Positions 8,694 through 17,062 of a stretch of 56,277 bases of DNA are shown piece after piece. This stretch comes from Streptomyces cucumeris. Lineage in GTDB: Bacteria; Actinomycetota; Actinomycetes; Streptomycetales; Streptomycetaceae. The notes beneath the pieces were generated by a model, which saw nothing but the letters and a program-made list of their open reading frames with translations, was not told the DNA's origin and did not search any database. How positions within the stretch are numbered: position 1 is the stretch's first letter; every line of letters starts with the position of its first letter. The DNA lies in contig NZ_JANCLX010000004.1 in the NCBI RefSeq assembly GCF_024295805.1, forward strand, positions 366,883 to 423,159. The letters run 5' to 3'. The translations under genes were made by a program, and so were the position numbers.

Positions 8694-10466
8694 CTACGAG
8701 TCGTCGCTACTATCCCCGTACTTGCCGGGGTTCTTCGCGCGATCCACAGCCTGTGCACAAGCCTCGATGAACGCTGCGTCAACAGCCTCCTGGTCGGTAC
8801 CGCGGACCTGAGCCTCGACCTCGCGGCCAGGGCGGCGCGCGGTGTGCCACCGAACTGTTAGGTCCGTGTAGCTCTCGCCCTCGAAATCCCAGGCCGTCGC
8901 CGACCACTGCTCAGGCACGCCGACGTTCAGACGCTCACCCCCAGCTACGAAGAGGGCGCGGGCGTGAAACACGACCTTGCATTCGGGCATCCAGTCGCGG
9001 ATAGCCCGCAGACCGCCAGGCCCGTCCCTCTCCCATTTCTCCCGGTCCCACTCCTCGATCTCTGCGGTCTCGTCCGGGCGATCGGCCTGCCACTGCTCGA
9101 CCAATGCCTGAGCGCTCTCGCGGCGACGGAAGGGCACGAAACGTTCGCCGAGGTGGGCGACGTACACCGTCGGCTCCGCCGGGCCAAGGCTCTGGCTCGG
9201 GCCAGACACCGAACCGCCGAGTGCGGATTGTGGTGTCGTTCCCCATAGCAGGCCGCCGACCTTCGCGGCGGTCTGCTGGAGCACAGGGCTGGTGAGGTGC
9301 TGGTACCGGCTGCGCATCCGGGCGGACTTGCCGGGCTCCCAGCCCATGATGCGGTCGACGACCGTATCAGGGACACCAAGGAGGAGTAGGACGGTCGCTG
9401 CGGTGTGACGGGCGTCGTGAAGGCGGCCGTCGCGTACGTTCGCCGCCTTCAGCAGGTCCTTCCACCTGTGGTGGTCGGTGTTGGGGTTAAGCGGCTCGCC
9501 GGTCGGCGAGGTGAACACGTACCCCTTCTCCACCCACAGGTCGCGTGCGAGTGCCCGCTCGCGTTCCTGCACCTCCTTGTGCCGTCGTAGCAGCTTCAGC
9601 AACTCCTCAGGCGCACCGATCGGGCGCTTTCCGGCGCGAGTCTTGGTGTCCTTCGTCTCGCGCCGGAGGCTGATCTTCTGCGGGCAATAGCCCGGCTTAC
9701 GTCCGCACTTGTCTCCGCAGCCGTGCTTGTAGCGGGGCCGAAGGCGGCCTCGGCGTACGAGTATCACGCCCGCTTCGAAGTCGATGTCCTCCCACTTCAG
9801 GCCGAGTGCCTCGCCTTGGCGGAGGCCCAGGGCGAGCGCGATGACCCAGCGGGCGGTGTTGCGGTGCTTATCCGCTTCGAGGAGGAGTCGCTGGACCTCC
9901 TCGACCGAGTACGGCTCGACCTCCTCCTCTTCGACCTTGGGAGCCTTGGCGATGGAGGCTGGGTTGGTGGCGAGGTGACGCCGACGAACGGCCTCGTTCA
10001 GTGCCGTACGAACAGTGCGGTGCGCCTGGTGGGCGGTGCCGGCTGCACTGCCGTTTGCCTCCATTTTCCGGTAGAAGCGCTCCAAGTGCTCGGGCTCCAG
10101 CTTCTCCAGGCGGTGGGTGCCCAGACCAGGGATGAGGTGGTGGTAGACCGCGACGCGGTAGCCGTCGATAGTGTTCTCACCGACGCTGGGTGCGGCAATG
10201 TTCTCCGCCCAGTGGGTCAGCCAGGTCTCAACGGTCCAGGTCTGCCCGGCCTTGGGAACACCGGTGGAGTCTCGCCGCTTCTCCAGGTCGCGTACGGCCT
10301 TGGTGACCTCGGGGCGGGTCTTGCGACTGATGTGGCGACGGTCGGGGCGACCGTCGTCCTTGACTCCGACGGTTATATAGCCGTGCCAGCGGCCGTCCTT
10401 CCCGAAGAAGATCGAGGAAGCGCCGTTGGGCTGGCGGGACGTGCGGGGCTTCTTGGGCTGTGCCAT
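8694..10466 (-). CDS. int: Tyrosine recombinase (integrase) with long C-terminal extension
   Basis: A 590-residue site-specific integrase. An N-terminal AP2-like/SAM-like region (residues 70-180) precedes the catalytic domain with Arg216 (GLRQGEALG), H350-x-x-R353 (LHDARH) and the nucleophile Tyr388 (RSRYQHLT). A cysteine insertion (C250, C254, C261) sits inside the catalytic domain, as in other actinobacterial integrases. About 180 residues beyond the normal end (residue 410 on) are unusual and show no motif I recognise. A degenerate relative lies at 53.4 kb and shares the LRQGEALGL and HGCGD segments. The excisionase gene lies 11 bases upstream on the same strand. The gene should excise and integrate the element at 8.7-17 kb; the attachment site could not be identified. 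Confidence 0.93.
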   Translation of the reverse strand: MAQPKKPRTSRQPNGASSIFFGKDGRWHGYITVGVKDDGRPDRRHISRKTRPEVTKAVRDLEKRRDSTGVPKAGQTWTVETWLTHWAENIAAPSVGENTIDGYRVAVYHHLIPGLGTHRLEKLEPEHLERFYRKMEANGSAAGTAHQAHRTVRTALNEAVRRRHLATNPASIAKAPKVEEEEVEPYSVEEVQRLLLEADKHRNTARWVIALALGLRQGEALGLKWEDIDFEAGVILVRRGRLRPRYKHGCGDKCGRKPGYCPQKISLRRETKDTKTRAGKRPIGAPEELLKLLRRHKEVQERERALARDLWVEKGYVFTSPTGEPLNPNTDHHRWKDLLKAANVRDGRLHDARHTAATVLLLLGVPDTVVDRIMGWEPGKSARMRSRYQHLTSPVLQQTAAKVGGLLWGTTPQSALGGSVSGPSQSLGPAEPTVYVAHLGERFVPFRRRESAQALVEQWQADRPDETAEIEEWDREKWERDGPGGLRAIRDWMPECKVVFHARALFVAGGERLNVGVPEQWSATAWDFEGESYTDLTVRWHTARRPGREVEAQVRGTDQEAVDAAFIEACAQAVDRAKNPGKYGDSSDDS

Positions 10467-10477
10467 GCGCGCCCGCC

Positions 10478-10774
10478 TCAGGCCGCGACGTCGAAGTCCG
10501 TGGCCCGGTAGCGGCGGGCTAGGAATTCTCCGACCGCCTCGGCGGGTATGCGGCGCAGGCTGCCGATCTTGACGGAAGGTATCTCCCCAGACGAGACGTA
10601 CTCGTACATCTTCGTCCGCCCGATGCCGAGGCGGCGGGCAGCCTGCTCGACGGTGAGCCCGACGAGAGTGGGGTCGCCGGGTTCGTCACCCTCGGCCATC
10701 AAGGTCCGGAGGGCATTCTCGGGGATACCGAGCAGCTGGGCGATCTGGGTGACGGGCAGGGGGAACTCGGGCAA
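10478..10774 (-). CDS. xis: Excisionase / MerR-like helix-turn-helix DNA-binding protein
   Basis: A 98-residue protein with a helix-turn-helix of the excisionase family (HTH_17): LTVEQAARRLGIGRTKMYEY, followed by the wing KIGSLRRIP, at residues 40-88. An N-terminal segment (residues 7-28) resembles a second, weaker helix-turn-helix. Proteins of this type bend DNA next to the attachment site and direct the integrase towards excision. It lies 11 bases upstream of int on the same strand, the standard xis-int order of actinobacterial integrative elements. The assignment as excisionase rests on that position plus the fold. Confidence 0.85.
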   Translation of the reverse strand: MPEFPLPVTQIAQLLGIPENALRTLMAEGDEPGDPTLVGLTVEQAARRLGIGRTKMYEYVSSGEIPSVKIGSLRRIPAEAVGEFLARRYRATDFDVAA

Positions 10775-10884
10775 GAGGGCTCCTCACCCCGGTCACGTAC
10801 GGAGCGCCAACTCCGGCCGGACCGGTCGTGGTGGTGTGGGTGTGGTTGGGCGGTTGCGCAGACGCGCGAAGGTGCCGCATTGGA

Positions 10885-10915
10885 AGGCCCTGGGTGTTCG
10901 CAGCACCGAGGGCCT
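10885..10915. repeat. Hairpin H1 downstream of the element regulator gene
   Basis: Arms at 10885-10896 and 10904-10915 pair with one G-G mismatch around the loop TTCGCAG. The 15 bases at 10893-10907 recur as their reverse complement at 11649-11663, so two related hairpins bracket the XRE regulator gene. H1 lies 12 bases past the regulator stop and may act as its terminator or as a protein- or RNA-binding element. Confidence 0.65.
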
Positions 10916-10926
10916 GGCGGCAGGGA

Positions 10927-11490
10927 TTACTCGTCGATACCGCTGTCGGCGGCCGAGGGATTGACGGCGTCGCCGAGCCAGCGGATCAGCCGGGAACGGG
11001 CGCCCTGGTGGCGGTGGAAGTCGCCGTCGGAGGCCGCGTCCAGTTCGTGGGCGAGCAAGTTGCGGACCATGGTCTCCTGGTCCGGGTTGGCCTTGGTGTA
11101 CTCCCGGAGCTGGTCCTGGACGCGGTCCATGGATTTGCCGAGGGAGCGCCATTCCTTCCACAGCTCGACGTACTCGCCGACCAGGCGCCGGATGATCGGG
11201 TTGGCCATCTGGCCTGGCGGGCTGGCCAGCTCGTCGAGGGTCATGTCGAAGATCTTGCAGAAGCCGAGTGCCTCATCGGTGTTGACCCGGCGGCGCGGCT
11301 TGCCGCTCTCGATGCGCCAGACCGCGGACTGGCCGATGGGGTGGCCGATCTCGGCCATCTTCTCCGCCAGGGTGACCGTGCTCCATCCGCGCGCTTCGCG
11401 CTCCAGTTTCACGCGCTCGGCGATGTTGTCCTCGACCGGGGGTCGCGCGTTCGTAGAGCGCGCATCGTCGTCGCCCTTGCCCTCGGCCAT
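10927..11490 (-). CDS. XRE-family transcriptional regulator of the mobile element
   Basis: A 187-residue protein. A lambda-repressor-like helix-turn-helix spans about residues 22-85 (LAEKMAEIGHPIGQSAVWRIESGKPRRRV). A longer helical C-terminal region follows, which could dimerise. The ATG at 11490 has a good GGAGG ribosome site; a longer in-frame reading from 11556 lacks one. It is transcribed away from the RepA-like gene, and the two share about 270 bases with a strong hairpin. That is the usual place for a repressor controlling replication and transfer genes. It most likely keeps the element quiet. No peptidase or ligand domain is visible, so the inducing signal is unknown. Confidence 0.85.
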   Translation of the reverse strand: MAEGKGDDDARSTNARPPVEDNIAERVKLEREARGWSTVTLAEKMAEIGHPIGQSAVWRIESGKPRRRVNTDEALGFCKIFDMTLDELASPPGQMANPIIRRLVGEYVELWKEWRSLGKSMDRVQDQLREYTKANPDQETMVRNLLAHELDAASDGDFHRHQGARSRLIRWLGDAVNPSAADSGIDE

Positions 11491-11643
11491 GTTCACCTCC
11501 TCGTCGTGCGGGCCTGGCCGTACAGCTGCGGCCCAGGGTGAACCAGTAGAGCGCATTTGGAAGACGAATGCAAGTAGATGTTTCCCGAATGCCTAGGGTA
11601 GACTTATGGCGTCCGGCGGCGAACGCGGCTGGACAAGCAGAAA

Positions 11644-11668
11644 CCCCCGGTGCTGCGAACACCGGGGG
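11644..11668. repeat. Hairpin H2 in the regulator/RepA divergent region
   Basis: A perfect 9-base stem (11644-11652 with 11660-11668) surrounds the loop CTGCGAA, the exact complement of the H1 loop. It lies 93-117 bases upstream of the RepA-like ATG, in the likely leader. It could be an operator, an attenuator or a replication-control hairpin. Confidence 0.7.
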
Positions 11669-11760
11669 CGAAGCAGAAAACCTCGCAACCGCCCAACCAT
11701 GACGATCTGGACCGGTGGCCGGAGTTGGCGCTCCATGTGGCCTGCCGGGAGAGGAGTCCT

Positions 11761-13302
11761 ATGGCCCAGAGTACGGGCCTGCCACACCAATTTCCATCCC
11801 GCCAGCCCTCGGACGAGGGCCCTGGAGGCGGTCTCCGTGGCCCGGGCGAACCCCTGTATGCCCTGGCTGCCGAGCAGGCAGTGCTTGGCGCATGCATGCA
11901 CCGCAGCGAGGCCGTGGACGTGGCCCGGGGCGTCCTGGACGCCACCGACTTCTACCGGCCCGCGCACGAGACGGTCTGGCGCACGCTCCTCGCGCTACGG
12001 GGCGAGGATCTGCCCACCGACCCCATCGTGCTGAGCGAGCGCCTCGACGCCGCCGGTGACCTGAGCCGCGTAGGCGGCGCGGCCTACCTGCACCAACTCG
12101 CCAGCGCCTCGCCCTCGGTCGGCGACGCCGAGCATCACGCTCACATCGTGCGCCGCCAGGCCGACCGGCGACGCCTGCACTCCATGAGTCTCCGGCTGCA
12201 GCAGCAGACCGAAGAACCAGGCGCCGATCCGGATGTGGTCCGCAGCACTTTCGAGGCGGACCTGCGCACCGAGCGCGAACGGGCTCTGGCCTCCGGCAGC
12301 GGGCGCCTCTCCCGCTACCTCGTCGACGGCTGGGACTTCGTCACCAAGACCGGCGCGGACACCGACCCCCTGTGGGGGACGCGCGACCAGACCGCCTGGT
12401 CGTCCGGCGAATGCCTGATGATCGTCGGCGCCCCCGGCGTCGGCAAGACGACGCTCGCCCACCAGGTCGTCCTTGCCCGCCTCGGCATGCAGGACACAGT
12501 CCTCGACCTGCCGGTCGCCGAGAGCGAGCGCGTGTTGTACCTGGCGATGGACCGGCCGAAGCAGATCGCCCGCGCGATGGCCCGCCGCGTCGGCCTCCGT
12601 GACGAGCAGCGGCTCCGCGAGCGGCTCTCCGTCTGGCAGGGCCCGCTGCCCGCCACCCTCGACAAGGAGCCGGACCTGCTGGCCGACCTGGCCGCAGCGC
12701 ACGGCGCCGACACGATCGTGATCGACAGCCTCAAGGACGCCGTCAGCACGCTCGTCGACGACGCCCTCGCAGTGGCGTACCACAACGCCCGCATGCGTGC
12801 TCTGCGCAACGGCGTCGAGGTCATGGAGCTACACCACCAGCGCAAGGCCACGGCCGACGCCCCGCGCGGCCAGCGTCCCGCCCTGGACAGGGTCTACGGC
12901 TCCACCTGGCTCACCTCCGGTGCCGGAAGCGTGCTGTTCGTCGAAGGCAAGGCAGGTGACCCCGCCGTCACAATCCACCACCTCAAGACCGTGACCGGCG
13001 AGATCGGTCCGCTCAACGTCGTTCACGACCACCAGCACGGCACCACAACGGTCGAGCCGACCCTCGACCCAACGGTCCTCCTGCGGAGCGCACCCAACGG
13101 GCTGACCACCCGCGACCTGGCAACACGCCTCTCCGGCGACGCCAACCCCGAACGCGCCGACGTCGAGAAGGCCCGCCGCCACCTCGAACGCCTGGTCGCC
13201 ACCAACCTCGCCGTCAAAGCCGACGGTATGGCCGGTGGAACGGGAGGCGGGCAGCAGGCCCGCTACTACGCATCCGCCCGCCACATCGGCGTCGTCGGCT
13301 GA
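11761..13302 (+). CDS. DnaB-N / AAA_25 (RepA-like) ATPase, element replication
   Basis: A 513-residue protein. The N-terminal half carries a DnaB N-terminal-like helical domain (AAEQAVLGACMHRSEAVDVA). The second half has a RecA-fold ATPase: Walker A GAPGVGKTTLAHQ near residue 225, Walker B TIVIDSLKD, and a sensor-like HHQRK. This combination is found in RSF1010 RepA-type hexameric helicases and in AAA_25 proteins of actinobacterial elements. It probably unwinds the element at its origin during excised replication. ATG 11761 follows GAGGAG. Iteron-like repeats and a terminator lie just downstream (13.32-13.49 kb). The C-terminal about 80 residues resemble a winged helix (LTTRDLATRLSG) and may bind DNA. 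No separate initiator gene is visible. Confidence 0.75.
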   Translation: MAQSTGLPHQFPSRQPSDEGPGGGLRGPGEPLYALAAEQAVLGACMHRSEAVDVARGVLDATDFYRPAHETVWRTLLALRGEDLPTDPIVLSERLDAAGDLSRVGGAAYLHQLASASPSVGDAEHHAHIVRRQADRRRLHSMSLRLQQQTEEPGADPDVVRSTFEADLRTERERALASGSGRLSRYLVDGWDFVTKTGADTDPLWGTRDQTAWSSGECLMIVGAPGVGKTTLAHQVVLARLGMQDTVLDLPVAESERVLYLAMDRPKQIARAMARRVGLRDEQRLRERLSVWQGPLPATLDKEPDLLADLAAAHGADTIVIDSLKDAVSTLVDDALAVAYHNARMRALRNGVEVMELHHQRKATADAPRGQRPALDRVYGSTWLTSGAGSVLFVEGKAGDPAVTIHHLKTVTGEIGPLNVVHDHQHGTTTVEPTLDPTVLLRSAPNGLTTRDLATRLSGDANPERADVEKARRHLERLVATNLAVKADGMAGGTGGGQQARYYASARHIGVVG

Positions 13303-13324
13303 CACCACGCCCGCAGCCCCGGAA

Positions 13325-13462
13325 GCGATCACGCGACCGTACACGCGCCCCTGACGCGCGCACGCCCCGGAAAGCCGCCCACGGCGTCCACGCTCACCGC
13401 AAAACCGCAGGTAGAGCGACCACGCGAGCGTCCACGCCGTACACGCGACCGAGCGATCACGC
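13325..13462. repeat. Iteron-like CACGCG repeats, possible replication origin
   Basis: Between the RepA-like gene and the terminator the motif CACGCG recurs at short spacing, several times extended to CACGCGACCG or preceded by GTA or GAT (around 13329, 13340, 13421, 13442 and 13457). No gene fits here. Clustered short direct repeats beside a helicase gene suggest an origin or partition site. This is inference; spacing is irregular and the high GC content makes some repetition expected. Confidence 0.45.
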
Positions 13463-13491
13463 GCGGGGCCCCCTTTAGAAGGGGCCCCGCG
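13462..13491 (+). terminator. Strong GC hairpin before the SpdB-like gene
   Basis: An 11-base perfect stem, 13462-13472 with 13481-13491, around an eight-base loop CTTTAGAA. It lies about 160 bases past the RepA-like stop and just upstream of the SpdB-like gene, so it separates the two transcription units. Confidence 0.75.
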
Positions 13492-13505
13492 TGTACGCCC
13501 CCTCC

Positions 13506-14384
13506 GTGAACGCCGCCCCTCAAGCTCACCGCGCCACCCTGGAGAGACCTGACTTGCCCTCCCCCCGCCCGATAGCCCTCGCCGCCGTACGCGGCAGCCG
13601 CTCCATCCGCGTCGGCATCGTCCTGCTCGCCGCCTTCGGCTTCGCGCTCTCCTACGACGCCCTGCGCCAGATGGCCGTCGCAGGCCACGTCCGCGGGCCG
13701 CTCACCTACCTCTTCCCGCTCGTGATCGACGGCTTCATCGCCATCGGCATCGTCGCCCTGCTCATCCTGCGAGGCGCACCTCTTCACTCCCGCCTCTACG
13801 TGTGGACGCTCATCGGTGCAGCCACCGGCACCAGCATCGCGGCCAACGTCGTCCACGCCATCGGCCTCAACGAAGGAACCCGCCTCCACCTCAACAACAC
13901 CACCGCCGGCGCCCTGTCCGCCATCGCCCCACTCGCCCTCGCCGGCGCCGTCCACCTCTACCTCGTCATGAACCGCCACCTCGCCGACGACGACGCCGTG
14001 GCGGAAGCGAGGCCCGCCACGGAGCCCGCAGTGTCCGCCAAGCCAGAGGGAGACCGTCAGATCTGCCAAGAGCTGGCGAGCGACGCCAACACCGTGGCGC
14101 CCGCCAAGACGAGCAGCCCACCGCCGACGCCCGAGGCGAAGTCCGACGCCATCAAGATCCCCTCCGCCAAGAAGGCGTCCAAATCCCGCCAACGCACCGT
14201 CCCCGAAGAGAAACTACTGGCCACGGCACGCGCCATCGGTGCCGAGAACGGCCAAGTCCCTCGCACCGCCTTGGAGAAGGCAGTCAGGGCCAAGGGCTAC
14301 ACCGTGAGCAAAGACGACGCCAAGAAGGCGGCCGACGCAGTCAGGGAAGAACTGACCGCCACCAAGAGCAGCGTCGTCACGTGA
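13506..14384 (+). CDS. DUF2637 membrane protein (SpdB-like plasmid spread protein)
   Basis: About 292 residues. Four hydrophobic segments fill residues 30-150: GIVLLAAFGFALSY, FPLVIDGFIAIGIVALLIL, WTLIGAATGTSIAANVV and APLALAGAVHLYLVM. A charged, Ala/Lys-rich cytoplasmic tail ends in a helix-turn-helix-like stretch (VPRTALEKAVRAKGYTVS). DUF2637 proteins are encoded next to transfer genes on Streptomyces plasmids and integrative elements and act in intramycelial spread. Start choice is uncertain: GTG 13506 has no good ribosome site, while an in-frame TTG at 13554 lies seven bases after GGAGAG and may be the real start. Its neighbours are MobC and relaxase, unlike the usual FtsK-driven Streptomyces elements, so its role in mobilization here is open. 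Confidence 0.8.
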   Translation: MNAAPQAHRATLERPDLPSPRPIALAAVRGSRSIRVGIVLLAAFGFALSYDALRQMAVAGHVRGPLTYLFPLVIDGFIAIGIVALLILRGAPLHSRLYVWTLIGAATGTSIAANVVHAIGLNEGTRLHLNNTTAGALSAIAPLALAGAVHLYLVMNRHLADDDAVAEARPATEPAVSAKPEGDRQICQELASDANTVAPAKTSSPPPTPEAKSDAIKIPSAKKASKSRQRTVPEEKLLATARAIGAENGQVPRTALEKAVRAKGYTVSKDDAKKAADAVREELTATKSSVVT

Positions 14385-14566
14385 GCGCCATGGCGGAAAA
14401 GCAGGCGTTGGCAGTTCGCGTCCGCCACCACCTGGCACAGCCAGCTGAACCACGCCACCCACGAGGACATCAACGCCGAGCTCCGCCACTCGAGACCTCG
14501 CCTGCCCGACTCCGGCTCCGCGCCACGGCTGCAGCCGTGTCCCACACGACTCCATGGAGACCACCA

Positions 14567-15199
14567 ATGCACGACGAGCACCACATGCACCTCACCCACC
14601 GTGATGCGTCAATCGACACCCCAGCCCCAGACGGAGCAAGTTATCCGCCGCGACACTCTTCCCCGTCGGGGAAGGCAGCCGGGCCAGAACCCGCCCCAGG
14701 AGTGGCGGGGGCGGACCAGCACCGGGGGGTGCTGGCCTGTGGGGCAACGACCGAGGGCGGATCGCAGCCGGAGGAGAAGCCGTCACCGCGCAAGCGCCGC
14801 GATGCGAAGAAGACCTCGCGCAAACGCTCGCCCAAGCCGCCTTCGCACAAGCGCGATTACGTGTGCAGCGTCCGCCTGAACGTCGACGAGAAGACCCTGC
14901 TCTCCGCTGCCGCCAGCACGACCCGTACGAGCCTGCCGGCCTTCCTCGCCCGCAGCGGGCTCGCCTCCGCACACGATCTCGACAACACCGCCGCCGCCAT
15001 CGCAGGCCACCGCGAGCTGGTCGCCGAACTGTTCGCCGCCCGCCGACACCTCGGACAGGTCGGCAACAACCTCAACCAGATCGCCCGCGCCCTCAACTCC
15101 GGCGGTCAGCCAGCAGAGATGGACGCGGTGATCGCGGCGGTCCAGCGCGCCGTGACCCGCGTACAGGCAGCCACCGACCGGCTGCTGGACCAGCACTGA
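14567..15199 (+). CDS. mobC: MobC-like relaxosome accessory protein
   Basis: A 210-residue protein. The first 100 residues are low-complexity with a basic Lys/Arg stretch. The C-terminal half matches the bacterial mobilization (MobC) domain: RLNVDEKTLLSAAA, then the helical GNNLNQIARALNSG segment typical of this family. MobC binds oriT and helps the relaxase open the strands. ATG 14567 has GGAGA seven bases upstream; the open frame extends much further up through the SpdB gene, but that part is out-of-frame shadow. A perfect hairpin (14716-14735) lies inside the gene and might be part of oriT. The relaxase gene follows after 61 bases. Confidence 0.8.
   Translation: MHDEHHMHLTHRDASIDTPAPDGASYPPRHSSPSGKAAGPEPAPGVAGADQHRGVLACGATTEGGSQPEEKPSPRKRRDAKKTSRKRSPKPPSHKRDYVCSVRLNVDEKTLLSAAASTTRTSLPAFLARSGLASAHDLDNTAAAIAGHRELVAELFAARRHLGQVGNNLNQIARALNSGGQPAEMDAVIAAVQRAVTRVQAATDRLLDQH
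14716..14735. other. Perfect hairpin inside mobC, candidate oriT element
   Basis: Arms CCAGCACC and GGTGCTGG pair perfectly around GGGG. A second small hairpin (TTCCCC/GGGGAA) lies at 14659-14673. Both sit in the low-complexity 5' part of mobC, where sequence is least constrained by protein. oriT sites are commonly in or upstream of mobC, but no nick-site consensus could be assigned. Confidence 0.3.
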
Positions 15200-15260
15200 C
15201 CTGGCTTACATACGACGCCACCCCGCGCCCACCACTCCCACCAATCACCTCGGACACAGC

Positions 15261-16979
15261 ATGATCCCCCGGATACAGAAGCGCGGCCAGCGCACCATCG
15301 GGCTCCTGTACTACCTGTACGGGCCCGGGAAGCACGAGGAGCACATCGACCCGCATCTGGTCGCCTCCTGGGACCACAACGCTCCCGACCCCGGCCGGGA
15401 CCGGTCTGCCACCCTTCGGCAGCTCCAGCAGCTTCTGGACCAGCCCGTCGAGAACATCGACCAATCGCAGCGGCCGAAGAAGCACGTGTGGCACCTGTCC
15501 GTCCGCAACAGTGCCGAGGACCGGATCCTGGCGGACGAGGAGTGGGGCGAGGTGGCCCGTCGGATGGTCGCCGCTGCCGGTATCGACGACCCCGAGCAAG
15601 GTGCTGGGTGCCGGTGGGTGGCCGTCCGGCACGCCGACGATCACATCCACATCGTCGCCACCCTCGTCCGCGAAGACGGCTACAAGCCCGAACTCAACCA
15701 CGACGCTGCCCGCGTCCAAGCCCAGGCCCGCGCCCTCGAAGTGGAGTTGGGCCTGCGCCGCCTCAGCAAGGGCGATGGCACTGCCGCCCAGCGTTCGACC
15801 AACGCCGAGCGCCACAAGGCCCAACGCCAAGGCCGAGAGCGCACCGCGCGGGAAGAACTTCGGGAGACCGTGCGCCGCGCGGCGGCTGGCACAGCCAGCG
15901 AGGAGGAGTTCTTCGAGCGGCTGGCCGCCGCCGGTCTGCTGATCCGCAAGCGCCTCGCCCCCTCCGGGGACCTGCTCGGCTACAAGGTCGCCCTGCCCGA
16001 TGACCGCAACAAGGACGACGAGCCGGTGTTCTACCCTGGCGCGCGCCTCGCGCCGGACCTGTCCCTGCCCCGGATCCGGGAACGCTGGTCCGGCGACACC
16101 CACGACCAGGACACCCCGCAAGATGCCCCCGTCCGTACGGCGCCGAGCACACCGGCCGCCGCCCGCCGGCGAACAGCAGCGGCGGCGTGGCAAGCGATGC
16201 TCCTCATCGAGCACGGCAACGACAAAGTGTCCGCCGCGTACATCGCGGCAGCCAGCGAGGTCCTGGACGCGCTCGCGGCCACCTCCGCCGCTCACACCCG
16301 ACGCGAACTGCGCGACGCCGCCATCGCGTTCGAGCGCGCCTCCCGCTCCCATATCCGGGCCGAGCGCGGCCACGACCGGGCACTGCGACAGGCCGCCCGC
16401 GACCTCGTCCACAGCGGAACCGCCCTGGGCCGCGGAGAGGACGGCGCGACCACCGCGATGGCGATCGACATGATGTTCTTCCTCATCACCGCCGCCACCC
16501 ACTGGCACGCGAAGAAGGGACACACCCAGCAGGCTGCCGCCGCCCGCCAGACCGCCGAACACCTGCGGACCGCCTACCAGGCCGCCGCGGCCCAGCCCCT
16601 CGGCGTCCTCTACCAGCGAGGCCGACGCCTGAGCCGCCCTCTCCTCCAGCGCCAGACGGCACTGCTACGCGAAGCCGTGCCTGAGCTGGCGGAGCAGGTC
16701 CTCGCCGAGCCCGGCTGGTACGCACTCGCCGCCACCCTCACCGACGCCGAGAACGCCGGCCACGACCCCACATCTCTCCTGACCGACGCTGCCCGGCATC
16801 GGGAACTCGCCACGGCGGAGTCCGTAAGCGACGTGCTGGTGTGGCGTCTGCGCCGAACCGCCGACCTACCGGCCGCCACCAGCCCCACGACGGCGGAAGC
16901 CCACACGGCCCAGCACGCGGCCCACGGTACGTGGCAGCAGGCACAGGGCCGATCTGCAGCTCGCCGCGGCCGGTCGTAG
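15261..16979 (+). CDS. Relaxase / mobilization nuclease
   Basis: A 572-residue relaxase. The N-terminal domain (residues 1-165) carries the three-histidine metal motif VRHADDHIHIVATL near residue 130 and a tyrosine-rich segment near the N-terminus (LLYYLYGPG) that could supply the nicking tyrosine. It matches the relaxase/mobilization nuclease domain (PF03432 type). The rest is long helical and Ala/Arg-rich with no helicase motifs. The protein nicks one strand at oriT, stays covalently bound and leads the strand into a recipient. No type IV secretion or coupling-protein gene is in this element, so it must use a helper: it is mobilizable rather than self-transferring. ATG start; a hairpin terminator follows 19 bases after the stop. 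Confidence 0.88.
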   Translation: MIPRIQKRGQRTIGLLYYLYGPGKHEEHIDPHLVASWDHNAPDPGRDRSATLRQLQQLLDQPVENIDQSQRPKKHVWHLSVRNSAEDRILADEEWGEVARRMVAAAGIDDPEQGAGCRWVAVRHADDHIHIVATLVREDGYKPELNHDAARVQAQARALEVELGLRRLSKGDGTAAQRSTNAERHKAQRQGRERTAREELRETVRRAAAGTASEEEFFERLAAAGLLIRKRLAPSGDLLGYKVALPDDRNKDDEPVFYPGARLAPDLSLPRIRERWSGDTHDQDTPQDAPVRTAPSTPAAARRRTAAAAWQAMLLIEHGNDKVSAAYIAAASEVLDALAATSAAHTRRELRDAAIAFERASRSHIRAERGHDRALRQAARDLVHSGTALGRGEDGATTAMAIDMMFFLITAATHWHAKKGHTQQAAAARQTAEHLRTAYQAAAAQPLGVLYQRGRRLSRPLLQRQTALLREAVPELAEQVLAEPGWYALAATLTDAENAGHDPTSLLTDAARHRELATAESVSDVLVWRLRRTADLPAATSPTTAEAHTAQHAAHGTWQQAQGRSAARRGRS

Positions 16980-16997
16980 CTGCGGACCTTGTGCGCG

Positions 16998-17035
16998 ACG
17001 AGCCCGGCTTCCTCGTTCGAGGAGGCCGGGCTCGT
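16998..17035. terminator. Long hairpin between relaxase and DUF317 genes
   Basis: A stem of about 18 pairs with one wobble and a two-base loop spans 16998-17035. It lies between the converging relaxase (stop 16979) and DUF317 (stop 17063) reading frames, so it can serve both strands. Confidence 0.8.
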
Positions 17036-17062
17036 TGCGCCAGGTGAGAGTGCAGCGGGTCG

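Noticed and set aside
8641..8700. tRNA-derived attachment site for the first integrase
   Set aside because: No tRNA 3' end lies here and no direct repeat of this stretch was found at 17-19.6 kb by eye.
13325..13462. CRISPR array
   Set aside because: Repeats are 6-10 bases with irregular short spacing; no 25-40 base repeats with spacers and no cas genes anywhere in the window.
13802..14566. Frame joined upstream of mobC
   Set aside because: This part is Arg/Pro/His-rich and overlaps the SpdB-like gene in another frame. MobC homology starts only after the ATG at 14567.
15093..16562. 489-residue minus-strand frame opposite the relaxase
   Set aside because: No motif, and its codon pattern mirrors the relaxase gene; the three-His motif supports the plus strand.
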